Shown one piece after another: positions 17,125 through 26,356 of a stretch of 64,000 bases of DNA (position 1 is its first letter; each line of letters begins with the position of its first letter). The DNA is taken from positions 186,001-250,000 of the forward strand of contig CAVXWW010000003.1 in NCBI GenBank assembly GCA_963765545.1, in the 5' to 3' direction. The notes below the pieces were generated by a model that worked only from the letters and a program-made list of their open reading frames with translations, did no database searches and had not been told where the DNA came from. Source of the stretch: JARRPM01 sp963765545 (GTDB taxonomy: Bacteria; Pseudomonadota; Gammaproteobacteria; Pseudomonadales; Halieaceae). A program made the translations under genes and the position numbers.

Positions 17125-18615
17125 TTGGAACAGATACCAGGCACCGAAAACCTTTATACCGCGGCCCAGACCCGGGAGCTGGACCGCTGCGCGATTCACG
17201 ACCACAAGATTCCGGGCATCACCCTGATGTCGAGGGCTGCCAGTGCATGCTTTGAAGCGCTGCTGCACAACTGGCCCGGGGTAGAGTGTATCCAGGTACT
17301 GTGCGGTAGTGGCAACAACGGCGGTGATGGGTTCCTGGTGGCCGACCTCGCCCACAAGCGCGGTATCCCGGTTACGGTATTCCAACTGGGAGATCCGTCG
17401 AAAATCTCTGGTGATGCATTGCTGGCGCGCCAGCAGGCGTTGGCCAACGGCGTGCCAATAGCAGAGTTTGACAAATCACTGGTACAAGGCGCAGGCGTTA
17501 TCGTCGATGCCATGCTCGGCACCGGGCTTGGCGGCGAGGTGCGCGGTGTTTATCGCGACGCTATCGCTGCCGTGAATGCGGCTGGCGCCCCGGTGCTGGC
17601 AGTGGATATCCCCTCCGGGCTCTGCTCCGACAGCGGCAGGGTACTGGGCGTGGCGGTTCGCGCAGACCTGACGGTGACGTTTATCGGTCTCAAGCGCGGC
17701 CTGTTCACGATGGCGGCGGCAGACCATACCGGGGCCATTGAATTCAATGACCTGGGGGTGCCCCTCGAGGTTTACCAGGCGGTGCCCTGCGACTGCAGCA
17801 GGCTAGAGCTGGAAAGCTTGCTGGAGCACCTGCCAGCGCGTCCGGCAACGGCCCACAAAGGGCTCTATGGCACCGTGCTCGTTGTAGGTGGTGACTATGG
17901 CATGGCGGGTGCGGCGGCGCTGGCCGCAGAGGCGGCGCTGCGCTGTGGTGCGGGGCTGGTGAGGGTGGCCACACGCACTGAACATGTGGCCGCGCTGGTC
18001 GCGCGCACGCCCGAGACGATGCCGATGGGTGTCAAGTCCGGCCAGGAGCTTACCGCACTGGTTGAGAGCGCCGATGTGTTGGTGGTTGGTCCGGGGCTCG
18101 GGCAGTCGGCGTGGTCAGAGCAGTTATTGCAAGTGGCAGCGGCCAGCGGCAAGCCAATGGTGTTGGATGCAGACGGGCTCAACCTGTTGGCGGCGGGCCG
18201 GTCTGACACCGGGCAACACCGTGGCAACTGGGTGCTGACCCCCCACCCGGGGGAAGCCGCTCGTTTGCTGGATTGTGACACTGTGGCGGTTCAGGCGGAT
18301 CGCTTTCATTCAGTGCGGCAATTGCAGGAACGCTACGGTGGGGTGGTTGTACTCAAGGGCAACGGCAGCCTGATCGCGGACGACGCGCAGGTTTTGCTCA
18401 GCGATTATGGCAATCCCGGGATGGCCAGCGGCGGCATGGGGGATGTGCTGAGCGGTGTCATCGGCTCACTGCTTGCCCAGCGCCTGCCTGCGACTGAGGC
18501 GGCGGCACTGGGCGTATGCCTGCACGGGGCGGCGGCCGATGACGCGGCAGGGCAGGGCCAGCGCGGCCTGCTCGCCAGCGACCTGATCCCTGTAATGCGG
18601 ACGCTGCTGGGGTGA
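17125..18615 (+). CDS. nnr: Bifunctional NAD(P)H-hydrate epimerase/dehydratase
   Basis: About 496 aa from the TTG at 17125, preferred because GGAG sits 6 bases upstream; a GTG at 17113 is an alternative, and the frame's first ATG at 17023 would add a poor-looking tail. It repairs hydrated NAD(P)H. An N-terminal YjeF_N epimerase domain (about 10-215; VLCGSGNNGGDGFLVA, VDIPSGL) is followed by a C-terminal carbohydrate-kinase-like dehydratase (about 230-495; VLDADGLNLLA, LTPHPGEAARL, GMASGGMGDVLSG). It begins the tsaE-amiC-mutL-miaA-hfq run and overlaps tsaE by 4 bases. Confidence 0.93.
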   Translation: MEQIPGTENLYTAAQTRELDRCAIHDHKIPGITLMSRAASACFEALLHNWPGVECIQVLCGSGNNGGDGFLVADLAHKRGIPVTVFQLGDPSKISGDALLARQQALANGVPIAEFDKSLVQGAGVIVDAMLGTGLGGEVRGVYRDAIAAVNAAGAPVLAVDIPSGLCSDSGRVLGVAVRADLTVTFIGLKRGLFTMAAADHTGAIEFNDLGVPLEVYQAVPCDCSRLELESLLEHLPARPATAHKGLYGTVLVVGGDYGMAGAAALAAEAALRCGAGLVRVATRTEHVAALVARTPETMPMGVKSGQELTALVESADVLVVGPGLGQSAWSEQLLQVAAASGKPMVLDADGLNLLAAGRSDTGQHRGNWVLTPHPGEAARLLDCDTVAVQADRFHSVRQLQERYGGVVVLKGNGSLIADDAQVLLSDYGNPGMASGGMGDVLSGVIGSLLAQRLPATEAAALGVCLHGAAADDAAGQGQRGLLASDLIPVMRTLLG

Positions 18616-19085
18616 CCCTGGACACAGTCTCGATCACTGCGCCCGATGAGGCGGCCATGGTGGCCTGTGGTGCGCGCCTTGCCGCTGTGACCGGCCCATC
18701 CTTGGTGATCTATCTCGAGGGCGACCTGGGGATGGGCAAGACCACCTTCAGTAGAGGCTTTATCCAGGCCCTGGGCCATAGTGGGGCGGTAAAAAGTCCC
18801 ACTTACACCCTGGTGGAGCCCTACCTGACTCAGGGCCGTCAGATCTACCATTTCGACCTGTATCGCCTGGGCGATCCGGAAGAGCTGGAATTCATGGGCA
18901 TACGGGATTATTTCAGTGATGATGCGATTTGCCTGGTGGAGTGGCCCGGCCGCGGTAAAGGCGCTTTGCCCCCGGCTGATATAAGGATTAACATAGAATG
19001 CGACGGTGCTGGTCGTCGCCTGTTGTTGCGCGCTGAGACGCCCCTGGGGAGGAGCGTTTTGGCAGGTTTTGAGGCAAAAGGCTGA
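18612..19085 (+). CDS. tsaE: tRNA t6A modification ATPase TsaE
   Basis: 157 aa, GTG start at 18612 overlapping the TGA of nnr, implying translational coupling. TsaE is the ATPase partner of TsaB and TsaD in forming threonylcarbamoyladenosine at position 37 of ANN-decoding tRNAs. The P-loop GDLGMGKTTFSRG, the SPTYTLVEPY segment and HFDLYRLGDPEELEFMG are diagnostic. The length equals that of the family. Confidence 0.95.
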   Translation: MTLDTVSITAPDEAAMVACGARLAAVTGPSLVIYLEGDLGMGKTTFSRGFIQALGHSGAVKSPTYTLVEPYLTQGRQIYHFDLYRLGDPEELEFMGIRDYFSDDAICLVEWPGRGKGALPPADIRINIECDGAGRRLLLRAETPLGRSVLAGFEAKG

Positions 19086-19155
19086 ACCCGAAGACCAGCC
19101 CCGGCCGCCAGCAACAATAAGTGCAAAAGGCCGCGACATAGACGGCGGGAGTGAA

Positions 19156-20457
19156 ATGGGCAGGATGTGGATCTGGGCCGTAGTGGGAATGCTGAGTGCG
19201 TTTCCCGCGTGGTCAGTGGAGGTGGATGATGTGCGTCTGTGGCGCGCACCCGACCACACTCGAATCGTATTCGACCTCAGCGGCCCCGCTGAACACAAGT
19301 TGCTGGTACTGCAAAACCCGAGCCGAATTGTGCTGGACGTTGAAAATACCAGTATCAAGGCCGGCTTGACCGATCTCAAACTAGAAGGAACCCCCGTGAA
19401 ACTGGTGCGCGCCGGTGTCCGTGAGGGCGATGACCTGCGGGTGGTGCTGGACCTTGGCGCCGCGGTGAAACCTCGCAGTTTTTTCCTCAAGGCAAATGAC
19501 CAGGCCGGCGATCGCCTGGTGCTCGACCTTTACGACACGGCGCCCCGGGACAAGGCCGTGGCCACCAAGAGTGTGCAGCACTCGGACAAGCGGGACATCA
19601 TCATCGCCATCGATGCGGGCCACGGTGGTGAAGACCCCGGTGCCATCGGCCCCAACCGGAGTCGGGAAAAGGACGTGGTGCTGGCGATCGCAAAAGAACT
19701 CAATGCGCTGTTGCGTGCCGACAAGGGCTTCAAGCCGACCATGATTCGCACCGGTGACTACTATGTCAGCCTGCGCGGCAGACGGGATCTTGCCCGCAAA
19801 CGGCAGGCCGATCTGTTCGTGTCGATTCATGCTGACGCGTTCAAACGGAGGGAAGCCCACGGCGCCTCGGTTTACGCCCTGTCTACCCAGGGTGCTACAT
19901 CCACGGCTGCGCGCTATCTGGCGCAGCGTGAAAATGAGTCCGACCTGGTCGGTGGGGTAACCCTGTCAGACAAGGATGACTTGCTGGCTGGTGTTTTGGC
20001 CGACCTGTCCATGACGTCCACCCTGGACAATAGCCTCAAACTGGGTGCCAAGGTGCTGCGGCGGGTGGATGGCGTGGCCAAATTGCATAAAAACCGGGTT
20101 GAACAGGCGGGCTTCGCCGTACTCAAATCGCCTGATATCCCCTCTATACTGGTAGAGACCGGGTTCATCTCCAACCCGGGTGAATCCAAGCTGTTGTCCT
20201 CCAGTTCGTACCAGAAGAAGATGGCCCGCGCTATTCACGCCGGAATTCGCGACTGGTTTCTCGCTCACCCGCCTTCTGGCACGCTTATCGCGTGGCAAAA
20301 GCAACAGGCCGGGAGGCAGTATGTGATCGCCCGGGGCGACACCCTCTCCGGTATAGCCCAGCGCTTCAATGTTCCCCTGTCTGATCTCAAAATCCGCAAT
20401 GGCATCAGCGGTGAAAAAATCCTGGTGGGGCAGAAACTGCTTATCCCCACTACCTGA
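19156..20457 (+). CDS. amiC: N-acetylmuramoyl-L-alanine amidase, AmiB/AmiC type with LysM
   Basis: 433 aa from the ATG at 19156 (GGGAG 5 bases upstream); the open frame extends back to 19006 over tsaE and is spurious. A signal peptide (MGRMWIWAVVGMLSAFPAWS) is followed by an AMIN domain (about 22-125), a zinc-dependent Amidase_3 domain (about 150-370; DAGHGGEDPGAIG, SREKDVVL, SIHADAFK, VETGFISN) and a C-terminal LysM peptidoglycan-binding repeat (YVIARGDTLSGIAQRFN). It splits septal peptidoglycan in the periplasm. amiB beside mutL is the standard order, so the symbol amiB would be equally valid. Confidence 0.94.
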   Translation: MGRMWIWAVVGMLSAFPAWSVEVDDVRLWRAPDHTRIVFDLSGPAEHKLLVLQNPSRIVLDVENTSIKAGLTDLKLEGTPVKLVRAGVREGDDLRVVLDLGAAVKPRSFFLKANDQAGDRLVLDLYDTAPRDKAVATKSVQHSDKRDIIIAIDAGHGGEDPGAIGPNRSREKDVVLAIAKELNALLRADKGFKPTMIRTGDYYVSLRGRRDLARKRQADLFVSIHADAFKRREAHGASVYALSTQGATSTAARYLAQRENESDLVGGVTLSDKDDLLAGVLADLSMTSTLDNSLKLGAKVLRRVDGVAKLHKNRVEQAGFAVLKSPDIPSILVETGFISNPGESKLLSSSSYQKKMARAIHAGIRDWFLAHPPSGTLIAWQKQQAGRQYVIARGDTLSGIAQRFNVPLSDLKIRNGISGEKILVGQKLLIPTT

Positions 20458-20470
20458 TGTAATGCGCTGA

Positions 20471-22303
20471 ATGTCCCGAATTCACTTACTCAGTCCCAGG
20501 CTGGCCAACCAGATTGCTGCTGGCGAGGTTGTAGAACGGCCCGCTTCCGTGGTCAAGGAGGTGCTTGAGAACAGCCTGGATGCGGGCGCTACCCGGGTCG
20601 ATATCGATATCGAGGCGGGCGGGAGCAAGCTGATCCGTATTCGCGACAACGGCAGTGGTATGGCGGCCCGGGATCTACCCCTGGCGCTGGCGCGTCATGC
20701 CACCAGCAAGATCGCCTCCCTGGAGGACCTGGAACGGGTGGGAAGCCTGGGCTTTCGCGGGGAGGCCCTGGCCAGTATCGGTTCGGTATCGCGCCTGACG
20801 CTGACGAGCAATCCGGCCCAGGGCAGTAGTGAGGGCAGCTGCGCCGCCTGCGAGGGCCGTGAGATGGACGTCGAGGTGAAGCCCGCCCCTCATCCACAGG
20901 GCACCACCGTGGAGGTCCGGGACCTGTTTTTTAACACCCCGGCCCGGCGCAAGTTCCTGCGCACGGAAAAAACCGAATTCAATCACCTCGAGGAGGTAGT
21001 GAAACGCCTCGCGCTGTCGCGTTTCGATGTGGCATTCAGCCTGCGCCACAATGGGCGCGCTCTGCACAACCTGAAGCCGGGTACCAGCCAGGCTGAGCGC
21101 CAGCGGCGGGTTGCCACGGTCTGCGGTCCGGCGTTTATGGAGCAGGCACTGTATATCGAGACCGACCTGCCGCAATTCAAACTCTGGGGCTGGGTTGGCC
21201 TGCCGACCTTCTCCCGCAGCCAGGCGGACCTGCAGTATTTCTTCGTGAACGGTCGGGTAATCCGCGACCGGCTGGTAGCGCACGCGGTCAAACAGGCCTA
21301 CAGGGACGTGCTTTATCACGGCCGCCACCCCGCTTTTGTGCTCTACCTGGAGCTGGACCCTGCCCAGGTCGATGTCAACGTGCATCCCACCAAGCACGAG
21401 GTGCGTTTTCGCGATGGCCGCGATGTGCACAACTTTATTTTTTCCAGCCTGCACCGTGCGCTGGCCGACGTCAGGCCCGGTGATGCCATGCCCGATCCGG
21501 CTGGCAGCGATGAAGAGGGCATGGTCGTCGATGTCAACACGGGTGAGATCACTCACCAGAGCGGATTGTCGCTGGTCTCACAGCCGGATCCCGGCGCAGG
21601 TGTGCAGGCATTCGGCGGTTACCGGGCGCCAGCGGCTCCCGCGCCCGGACAGGCCATGGAGCAGGTCCGGGGCTACTCGCAGCTGCATCCCTTGCCGGAG
21701 GTAGATGGCGATCAGGCGATTCCGCCCCTGGGCTATGCCCTTGCCCAGTTGCAGGGTATCTATGTGCTGGCAGAAAATGCCCAGGGCCTGGTGCTGGTGG
21801 ATATGCACGCTGCCCATGAGCGTATCACCTACGAGCGGCTGAAGACCGCCAGGGCCGATGAGGGGATCCGCAGCCAGCCGTTACTGGTGCCGCGCGCCGT
21901 GGCGGTGAGTCAGCGTGAGGTGCAGGTAGCCCTGGAGCACACTGAGCTGTTCCGGGGCTTGGGTATGTTGGTGGAAGTGGGCGGGGAGGAATCCCTGGTG
22001 ATACGTGAGATCCCGGTGACCTTGCGCGACTCGGATGTGGAGCAACTGCTGCGGGATGTGCTGGCAGACCTGATAGAGTTTGGCAGCTCCGATCGCATCG
22101 AGAGCCACCTGGATGAAATCCTGTCCACGATGGCCTGTCACGGTTCGGTGCGGGCCAATCGCCGTCTCACCATCCCCGAGATGAATGCGCTGTTGCGGGA
22201 TATGGAGGAAACCGAGCGTTCGGGCCAGTGTAACCACGGGCGACCAACGTGGACCCAGTTGAGTATCGAGGAGCTGGATAAATTGTTCCTGCGCGGCCGC
22301 TGA
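20471..22303 (+). CDS. mutL: DNA mismatch repair protein MutL
   Basis: 610 aa, close to the E. coli length (615). It links MutS mismatch recognition to the downstream nuclease. The N-terminal GHKL ATPase has ENSLDAGA, DNGSGM and GFRGEALASI; the C-terminal dimerisation domain ends at the FLRGR tail. The DQHA(X)2E(X)4E endonuclease motif is not seen (the segment reads LVDMHAAHERITYERL, with M in place of Q), so intrinsic nicking activity is doubtful. Thirteen bases separate it from amiC. Confidence 0.95.
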   Translation: MSRIHLLSPRLANQIAAGEVVERPASVVKEVLENSLDAGATRVDIDIEAGGSKLIRIRDNGSGMAARDLPLALARHATSKIASLEDLERVGSLGFRGEALASIGSVSRLTLTSNPAQGSSEGSCAACEGREMDVEVKPAPHPQGTTVEVRDLFFNTPARRKFLRTEKTEFNHLEEVVKRLALSRFDVAFSLRHNGRALHNLKPGTSQAERQRRVATVCGPAFMEQALYIETDLPQFKLWGWVGLPTFSRSQADLQYFFVNGRVIRDRLVAHAVKQAYRDVLYHGRHPAFVLYLELDPAQVDVNVHPTKHEVRFRDGRDVHNFIFSSLHRALADVRPGDAMPDPAGSDEEGMVVDVNTGEITHQSGLSLVSQPDPGAGVQAFGGYRAPAAPAPGQAMEQVRGYSQLHPLPEVDGDQAIPPLGYALAQLQGIYVLAENAQGLVLVDMHAAHERITYERLKTARADEGIRSQPLLVPRAVAVSQREVQVALEHTELFRGLGMLVEVGGEESLVIREIPVTLRDSDVEQLLRDVLADLIEFGSSDRIESHLDEILSTMACHGSVRANRRLTIPEMNALLRDMEETERSGQCNHGRPTWTQLSIEELDKLFLRGR

Positions 22304-22376
22304 GGTGGTTGTCCTGCGCTTATTCAAAGGTCTGCTCTGAAGTGATACCCGTGCTGCCTGAATGGCTGGGACCTGA

Positions 22377-23360
22377 GTGAACGATCCTACGCCTTTGCTC
22401 CTATGCCTGATGGGTCCCACCGCCTCTGGCAAAACCGATCTGGCCATAGAGCTTGCCCAGGCACGCGACTGCGAACTGATCAGTGTCGATTCCGCCCTGG
22501 TCTACCGGGGCATGGATATCGGCACCGCCAAGCCCGCCTACCCCCACCACCTTGTCAATATTCTCGACCCGATGCAGGCCTATTCGGCGGCGGATTTCAC
22601 AAGGGATGCCCACCGCCTGGCAGCAGAGATCATCGGCCGGGGCCGCACGCCGCTGCTGGTGGGCGGTACGATGCTTTACTTCAAGGCCTTTCTGGAGGGC
22701 CTGGCGGACATGCCGGCGGCAAACCCGGAGATTCGCCTGCAAATAGAGGCGGAGGCGGCAACTCACGGCTGGCCCTGGGTGCATGCCCGATTGGCCGAGG
22801 TAGACCCGGATTCGGCGGCGCGAATACACCCCAACCACTCGCAGCGGCTGGGTCGGGCCCTGGAGGTCTATCGCGCCAGCGGTGTCACCCTGTCCGAATG
22901 GCAGCGCCTCCAGTTGCAGAAACCGGTGCTCGCCGAGCAATACCGGGTGGTGCAGCTCGCCATCTGCCCGCAGGATCGATCGGTACTGCATCAGCGCATT
23001 GCCCTGAGGTTTGAACAGATGATGGCTGAAGGGCTGCTGGGGGAGGTAAGGGGCCTGTATCGACGCGGCGACCTGCACGCGGACCTTCCCGCCATGCGGG
23101 CGGTTGGCTATCGCCAGCTCTGGCAGCACCTGGCAGGGGCCTGCACCCTGGACGAGGCTGTAAGCGGCGCGGTAGCTGCCACACGGCAGCTGGCCAAGCG
23201 CCAGCTGACCTGGTTGCGCAAGTGGCGGGGTTTGGACTGGATATATACAGATGCCGCGGGGAACCTCGCAGATACTTCAGGGTCTGACACTGCGCTGGGG
23301 GATATTATGGAAAAGCCCATTCAGCGGGCCTTGAACTATCTTGATCTGCCCCCTATATAG
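22377..23360 (+). CDS. miaA: tRNA dimethylallyltransferase
   Basis: 327 aa with a GTG start at 22377. It adds the dimethylallyl group to A37 of tRNAs reading UNN codons, the first step of i6A/ms2i6A. The P-loop GPTASGKTDLAI, the substrate loop ISVDSALVYRGMDIGTAKP and the terminal ATRQLAKRQLTWLRKW are diagnostic. It sits between mutL and hfq as in most gammaproteobacteria, where hfq promoters often lie inside or after miaA. Confidence 0.95.
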   Translation: MNDPTPLLLCLMGPTASGKTDLAIELAQARDCELISVDSALVYRGMDIGTAKPAYPHHLVNILDPMQAYSAADFTRDAHRLAAEIIGRGRTPLLVGGTMLYFKAFLEGLADMPAANPEIRLQIEAEAATHGWPWVHARLAEVDPDSAARIHPNHSQRLGRALEVYRASGVTLSEWQRLQLQKPVLAEQYRVVQLAICPQDRSVLHQRIALRFEQMMAEGLLGEVRGLYRRGDLHADLPAMRAVGYRQLWQHLAGACTLDEAVSGAVAATRQLAKRQLTWLRKWRGLDWIYTDAAGNLADTSGSDTALGDIMEKPIQRALNYLDLPPI

Positions 23361-23378
23361 TATGCTGGGTGTTCGTTT

Positions 23379-23492
23379 GACGAATGTCAGGTTCGAACGG
23401 GATCCTTTGATTCGTCCTGGCATTGGCACGGAAGCCACAATAACAGGACGAAGTTAGCGGCTTTTATCATTTTTTCGACTCGAGTTTGAGTC
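23379..23492 (+). promoter_or_regulatory. Structured hfq 5' leader with competing inverted repeats
   Basis: GACGAAT (23379-23385) can pair with ATTCGTC (23410-23416), while TTCGTCCTG (23411-23419) can pair with CAGGACGAA (23444-23452). The two pairings share the middle segment and are mutually exclusive. A third small dyad, GACTC (23477-23481) with GAGTC (23488-23492), sits just before the AGGAGGAG ribosome site. Direct reading gives the repeats; a regulatory role is inference. Confidence 0.4.
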
Positions 23493-23506
23493 ATATAGGA
23501 GGAGTT

Positions 23507-23764
23507 ATGTCAAAAGGGCACACTCTACAAGACCCTTACCTGAATATCTTGCGTAAGGAACGCGTACCCGTTTCCATTTACCTGGTCAACGGAATCAAGC
23601 TGCAGGGCCAGATCGAGTCATTTGACCAGTTTGTAGTGCTGCTCAAGAACACCGTCAGCCAGATGGTCTACAAGCACGCCATTTCCACGGTGGTTCCTTC
23701 ACGCGTGGTGCGTATGCCGCTGCAGAATCCGCCGGAAGGCGAAGAAGACGGTGGTGACAGCTAG
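23507..23764 (+). CDS. hfq: RNA chaperone Hfq
   Basis: 85 aa from the ATG at 23507, behind a textbook AGGAGGAG site. Hfq forms a hexameric ring that pairs small RNAs with mRNAs. The Sm1 motif (LNILRKERVPVSIYLVNGIK, FDQFVVLL) and the Sm2 motif YKHAIST are intact, including the residues that contact U-rich RNA. The C-terminal tail is short and acidic (EGEEDGGDS) compared with E. coli (102 aa), typical of non-enteric gammaproteobacteria. Confidence 0.98.
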   Translation: MSKGHTLQDPYLNILRKERVPVSIYLVNGIKLQGQIESFDQFVVLLKNTVSQMVYKHAISTVVPSRVVRMPLQNPPEGEEDGGDS

Positions 23765-23837
23765 GGCACTCCGAGCCTGTCCGGTGGCTGTCCCGCGGAC
23801 AGTCGCCTGTTCACTTTGTTAACCCCCCGAGGTTGTA

Positions 23838-25109
23838 TTGTTTTTTGATCGTCCCGATTCGGGTGAATGTGCGGTGCTCGTTCACCTGAATCTAGCCAGT
23901 GAAACCGATCGGGAAGATCCCCGAGAGTTTGAAGAGCTCGTGCTGTCAGCGGGGGGCGACCCCGTGGCCTTTGTGATGGGTGCAAGGGATGTGCCGGACT
24001 CCCGTACTTTCGTGGGCAGCGGAAAACTGGAAGAAATCGCTGGGGCGGTGAGGGAGAATGACGCGCAGATCGTCATGTTCAATCACTCCCTGAGCCCCAG
24101 CCAGGAGCGCAACCTGGAGAAAGCGCTGGAGTGCAGGGTGCTGGACCGCACCGGTCTTATCCTGGATATCTTCGCCCAGCGGGCCCGCACCCACGAGGGC
24201 AAGCTGCAGGTGGAATTGGCGCAGTTGGAGCATATGAGCACGCGACTGGTGCGAGGCTGGACTCACCTGGAGCGGCAAAAGGGCGGTATCGGCTTGCGCG
24301 GTCCCGGTGAAACCCAGCTTGAAACTGATCGCCGGCTGTTGCGGGTGCGGATCAAATCAATCCTGGCGCGGCTTGAAAAAGTGCGCAAACAGCGCGATAA
24401 CGGGCGGCGCTCCCGGCGCCGCGCGGAAGTGCCGGTGGTTTCCCTGGTGGGGTACACCAATGCCGGCAAATCGACACTGTTCAATCACCTTACAGGGTCT
24501 CGTGTGTACGCTGCGGACAAATTGTTTGCCACCCTGGATCCGACCCTGCGTCGTTTGAATGTCGAAAACGTGGGCCCGGTCGTGCTGGCCGATACGGTGG
24601 GTTTTATTGCCCACTTGCCGCATAAACTGGTCGAGGCCTTCAAGGCGACTCTGGAAGAGACGCTGAACGCGGATCTGCTGCTGCATGTCATCGATGCGGC
24701 CACAGAGCAGCGCGAAGACAATATCCACCAGGTCAACGAGGTGCTGTTGGAAATAGGCGCCGAGACAATTCCGCAGCTGCAGGTCTACAACAAATTGGAT
24801 CTGCTGGAACAGGCGCCGCGTATAGATCGCAATGCGGATGGTCTGCCCGAGCGCGTTTGGCTGAGTGCGGCCACGGGCGCCGGTACCGAGCTGCTGTTAC
24901 AGGCCATCGCCGAGCTCGTGGGTAAGGATATGGTGTCCGAATCCCTGGATATCGGCCCTGAACAGGGGGGCCTTCGGGCCGCACTGTATCGGCTGGGCGC
25001 GGTGGAATCTGAAGATTACCGGGACGACGGGGTGGCTCACCTCAGTGTTCGCCTGCCGCGTGCCGACTGGAATCGGCTGATGAAGAAAGGCCCGGAGCCC
25101 CTGTTTTGA
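23838..25109 (+). CDS. hflX: Ribosome-associated GTPase HflX
   Basis: 423 aa with a TTG start at 23838 (GAGG 5 bases upstream); the resulting N-terminus FFDRPDSGECAVLVHL aligns with the family's MFDRYDAGE form. HflX splits stalled ribosomes. It has an N-terminal HflX domain with the glycine-rich GGIGLRGPGETQLETDRR, then a G domain with G1 GYTNAGKSTLF, G3 DTVGFI and G4 NKLDLL. It lies between hfq and hflK in the usual order. Confidence 0.95.
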   Translation: MFFDRPDSGECAVLVHLNLASETDREDPREFEELVLSAGGDPVAFVMGARDVPDSRTFVGSGKLEEIAGAVRENDAQIVMFNHSLSPSQERNLEKALECRVLDRTGLILDIFAQRARTHEGKLQVELAQLEHMSTRLVRGWTHLERQKGGIGLRGPGETQLETDRRLLRVRIKSILARLEKVRKQRDNGRRSRRRAEVPVVSLVGYTNAGKSTLFNHLTGSRVYAADKLFATLDPTLRRLNVENVGPVVLADTVGFIAHLPHKLVEAFKATLEETLNADLLLHVIDAATEQREDNIHQVNEVLLEIGAETIPQLQVYNKLDLLEQAPRIDRNADGLPERVWLSAATGAGTELLLQAIAELVGKDMVSESLDIGPEQGGLRAALYRLGAVESEDYRDDGVAHLSVRLPRADWNRLMKKGPEPLF

Positions 25110-25190
25110 ACAGGCAGGACTGCCGAGTTCAGTGACGCAAAGCAGATAAAATTTGTTAGACTCTCACGACTTTTGAATTAGGAGTAAATT

Positions 25191-26354
25191 ATGGCCTGGA
25201 ATGAACCGGGTGGCGGCAACAACAAACCCAAGGACCCTTGGGGCGGTGGCGATCAGGGCCCGCCAGACCTGGACGAGGCACTGAAAAAGCTGCAGGACAA
25301 GTTGGGTGGCATGTTCGGCGGTGGCGGTGCCCGCAGGACAGGGGGCTCTGGGGGTTCCTCTGGTGGTATTCCCGGCGCCATGCTGGGCGTTATTGCCGCC
25401 GGTGCGCTTCTGGTCTGGGGGTTGATGGGCTTCTACCAGATTGACCAGCAGGAGCGGGCAGTGGTGTTGCGCTTTGGTAAGTATCTGGAGACTGTCCAGC
25501 CGGGCCTGCAGTGGAATCCGCCTTTGATCGATGAAGTCATCAAGGTCAACACGACCAAGGTGCGGGCGGTAAGCTTTCGCGAGATTATGCTCACCAAGGA
25601 TGAGAATATCGTCGAGGTGAAAATGTCCGTGCAGTACGTCATAGACGATCCGACCAGCTTCGTATTGAAGGTTCGCGATCCCGAGATTTCTCTGCAGCAT
25701 GCCACCCAAAGTGCGCTGCGACATGTGGTCGGTGGCACCGGTATGGATATGGTGCTCACCGGAGGCCGCGCCCAGATTGCGGTTGAGGTAGACCAGCGCC
25801 TGCAGGAATACCTGAATCTTTACGAGACCGGTATTCTCGTGAGCAAGGTTACCGTTGATGAATCAAAGCCTCCCACGCAGGTACAGGCCGCATTTGACGA
25901 TGTGATCAAGGCTCGCGAGGACGAGGAGCGACTGAAAAACGAAGCCCAGGCTTACGCCAACGGTATCGTGCCGGAGGCGCGTGGTGGCGCCCAGCGGGTG
26001 CTGGAAGAGGCCCTGGCCTACAAGGAGCAGGTGCTTGCCAACGCAGAGGGTGAAGCTGAGCGTTTCACCAAGCTGTTGGCAGAATATGCCAAGGCCCCCG
26101 AGGTGACCCGGGAGCGCCTGTACCTGGATGCCGTAGAGGGTGTGTACAGTAATACCAATAAGGTAATGGTTGATGTCGAGGGCGGAAACAACATGATGTA
26201 CCTGCCGCTGGACAAACTTGGAACACAGGGCGGCGGCAGTGCCGTGCGTGACGTTACTATCGACAGCTCCAACATACGCGAGCTGACCAATGCCGTGACC
26301 GAGCAGCTGCGTCGTGACGCCGCTGCCGCCGGCAATCGCAGGGGGGGTCGTTAA
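25191..26354 (+). CDS. hflK: FtsH-associated SPFH protein HflK
   Basis: 387 aa. With HflC it forms the large membrane cage around FtsH, controlling proteolysis. A Gly/Asn/Pro-rich cytoplasmic N-terminus (about 1-60) precedes one membrane span (about 61-83), an SPFH/band-7 domain (YQIDQQERAVVLRFGKY onward) and a helical region rich in Glu/Ala/Arg. A polar C-terminus ends in RRGGR. It is 2 bases from hflC, clearly co-transcribed. Confidence 0.96.
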   Translation: MAWNEPGGGNNKPKDPWGGGDQGPPDLDEALKKLQDKLGGMFGGGGARRTGGSGGSSGGIPGAMLGVIAAGALLVWGLMGFYQIDQQERAVVLRFGKYLETVQPGLQWNPPLIDEVIKVNTTKVRAVSFREIMLTKDENIVEVKMSVQYVIDDPTSFVLKVRDPEISLQHATQSALRHVVGGTGMDMVLTGGRAQIAVEVDQRLQEYLNLYETGILVSKVTVDESKPPTQVQAAFDDVIKAREDEERLKNEAQAYANGIVPEARGGAQRVLEEALAYKEQVLANAEGEAERFTKLLAEYAKAPEVTRERLYLDAVEGVYSNTNKVMVDVEGGNNMMYLPLDKLGTQGGGSAVRDVTIDSSNIRELTNAVTEQLRRDAAAAGNRRGGR

Positions 26355-26356
26355 TC

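Noticed and set aside
23388..23400. GGTTCGAAC, resembling a tRNA T-loop
   Set aside because: No acceptor or anticodon stems could be found around it; it is part of the hfq leader.
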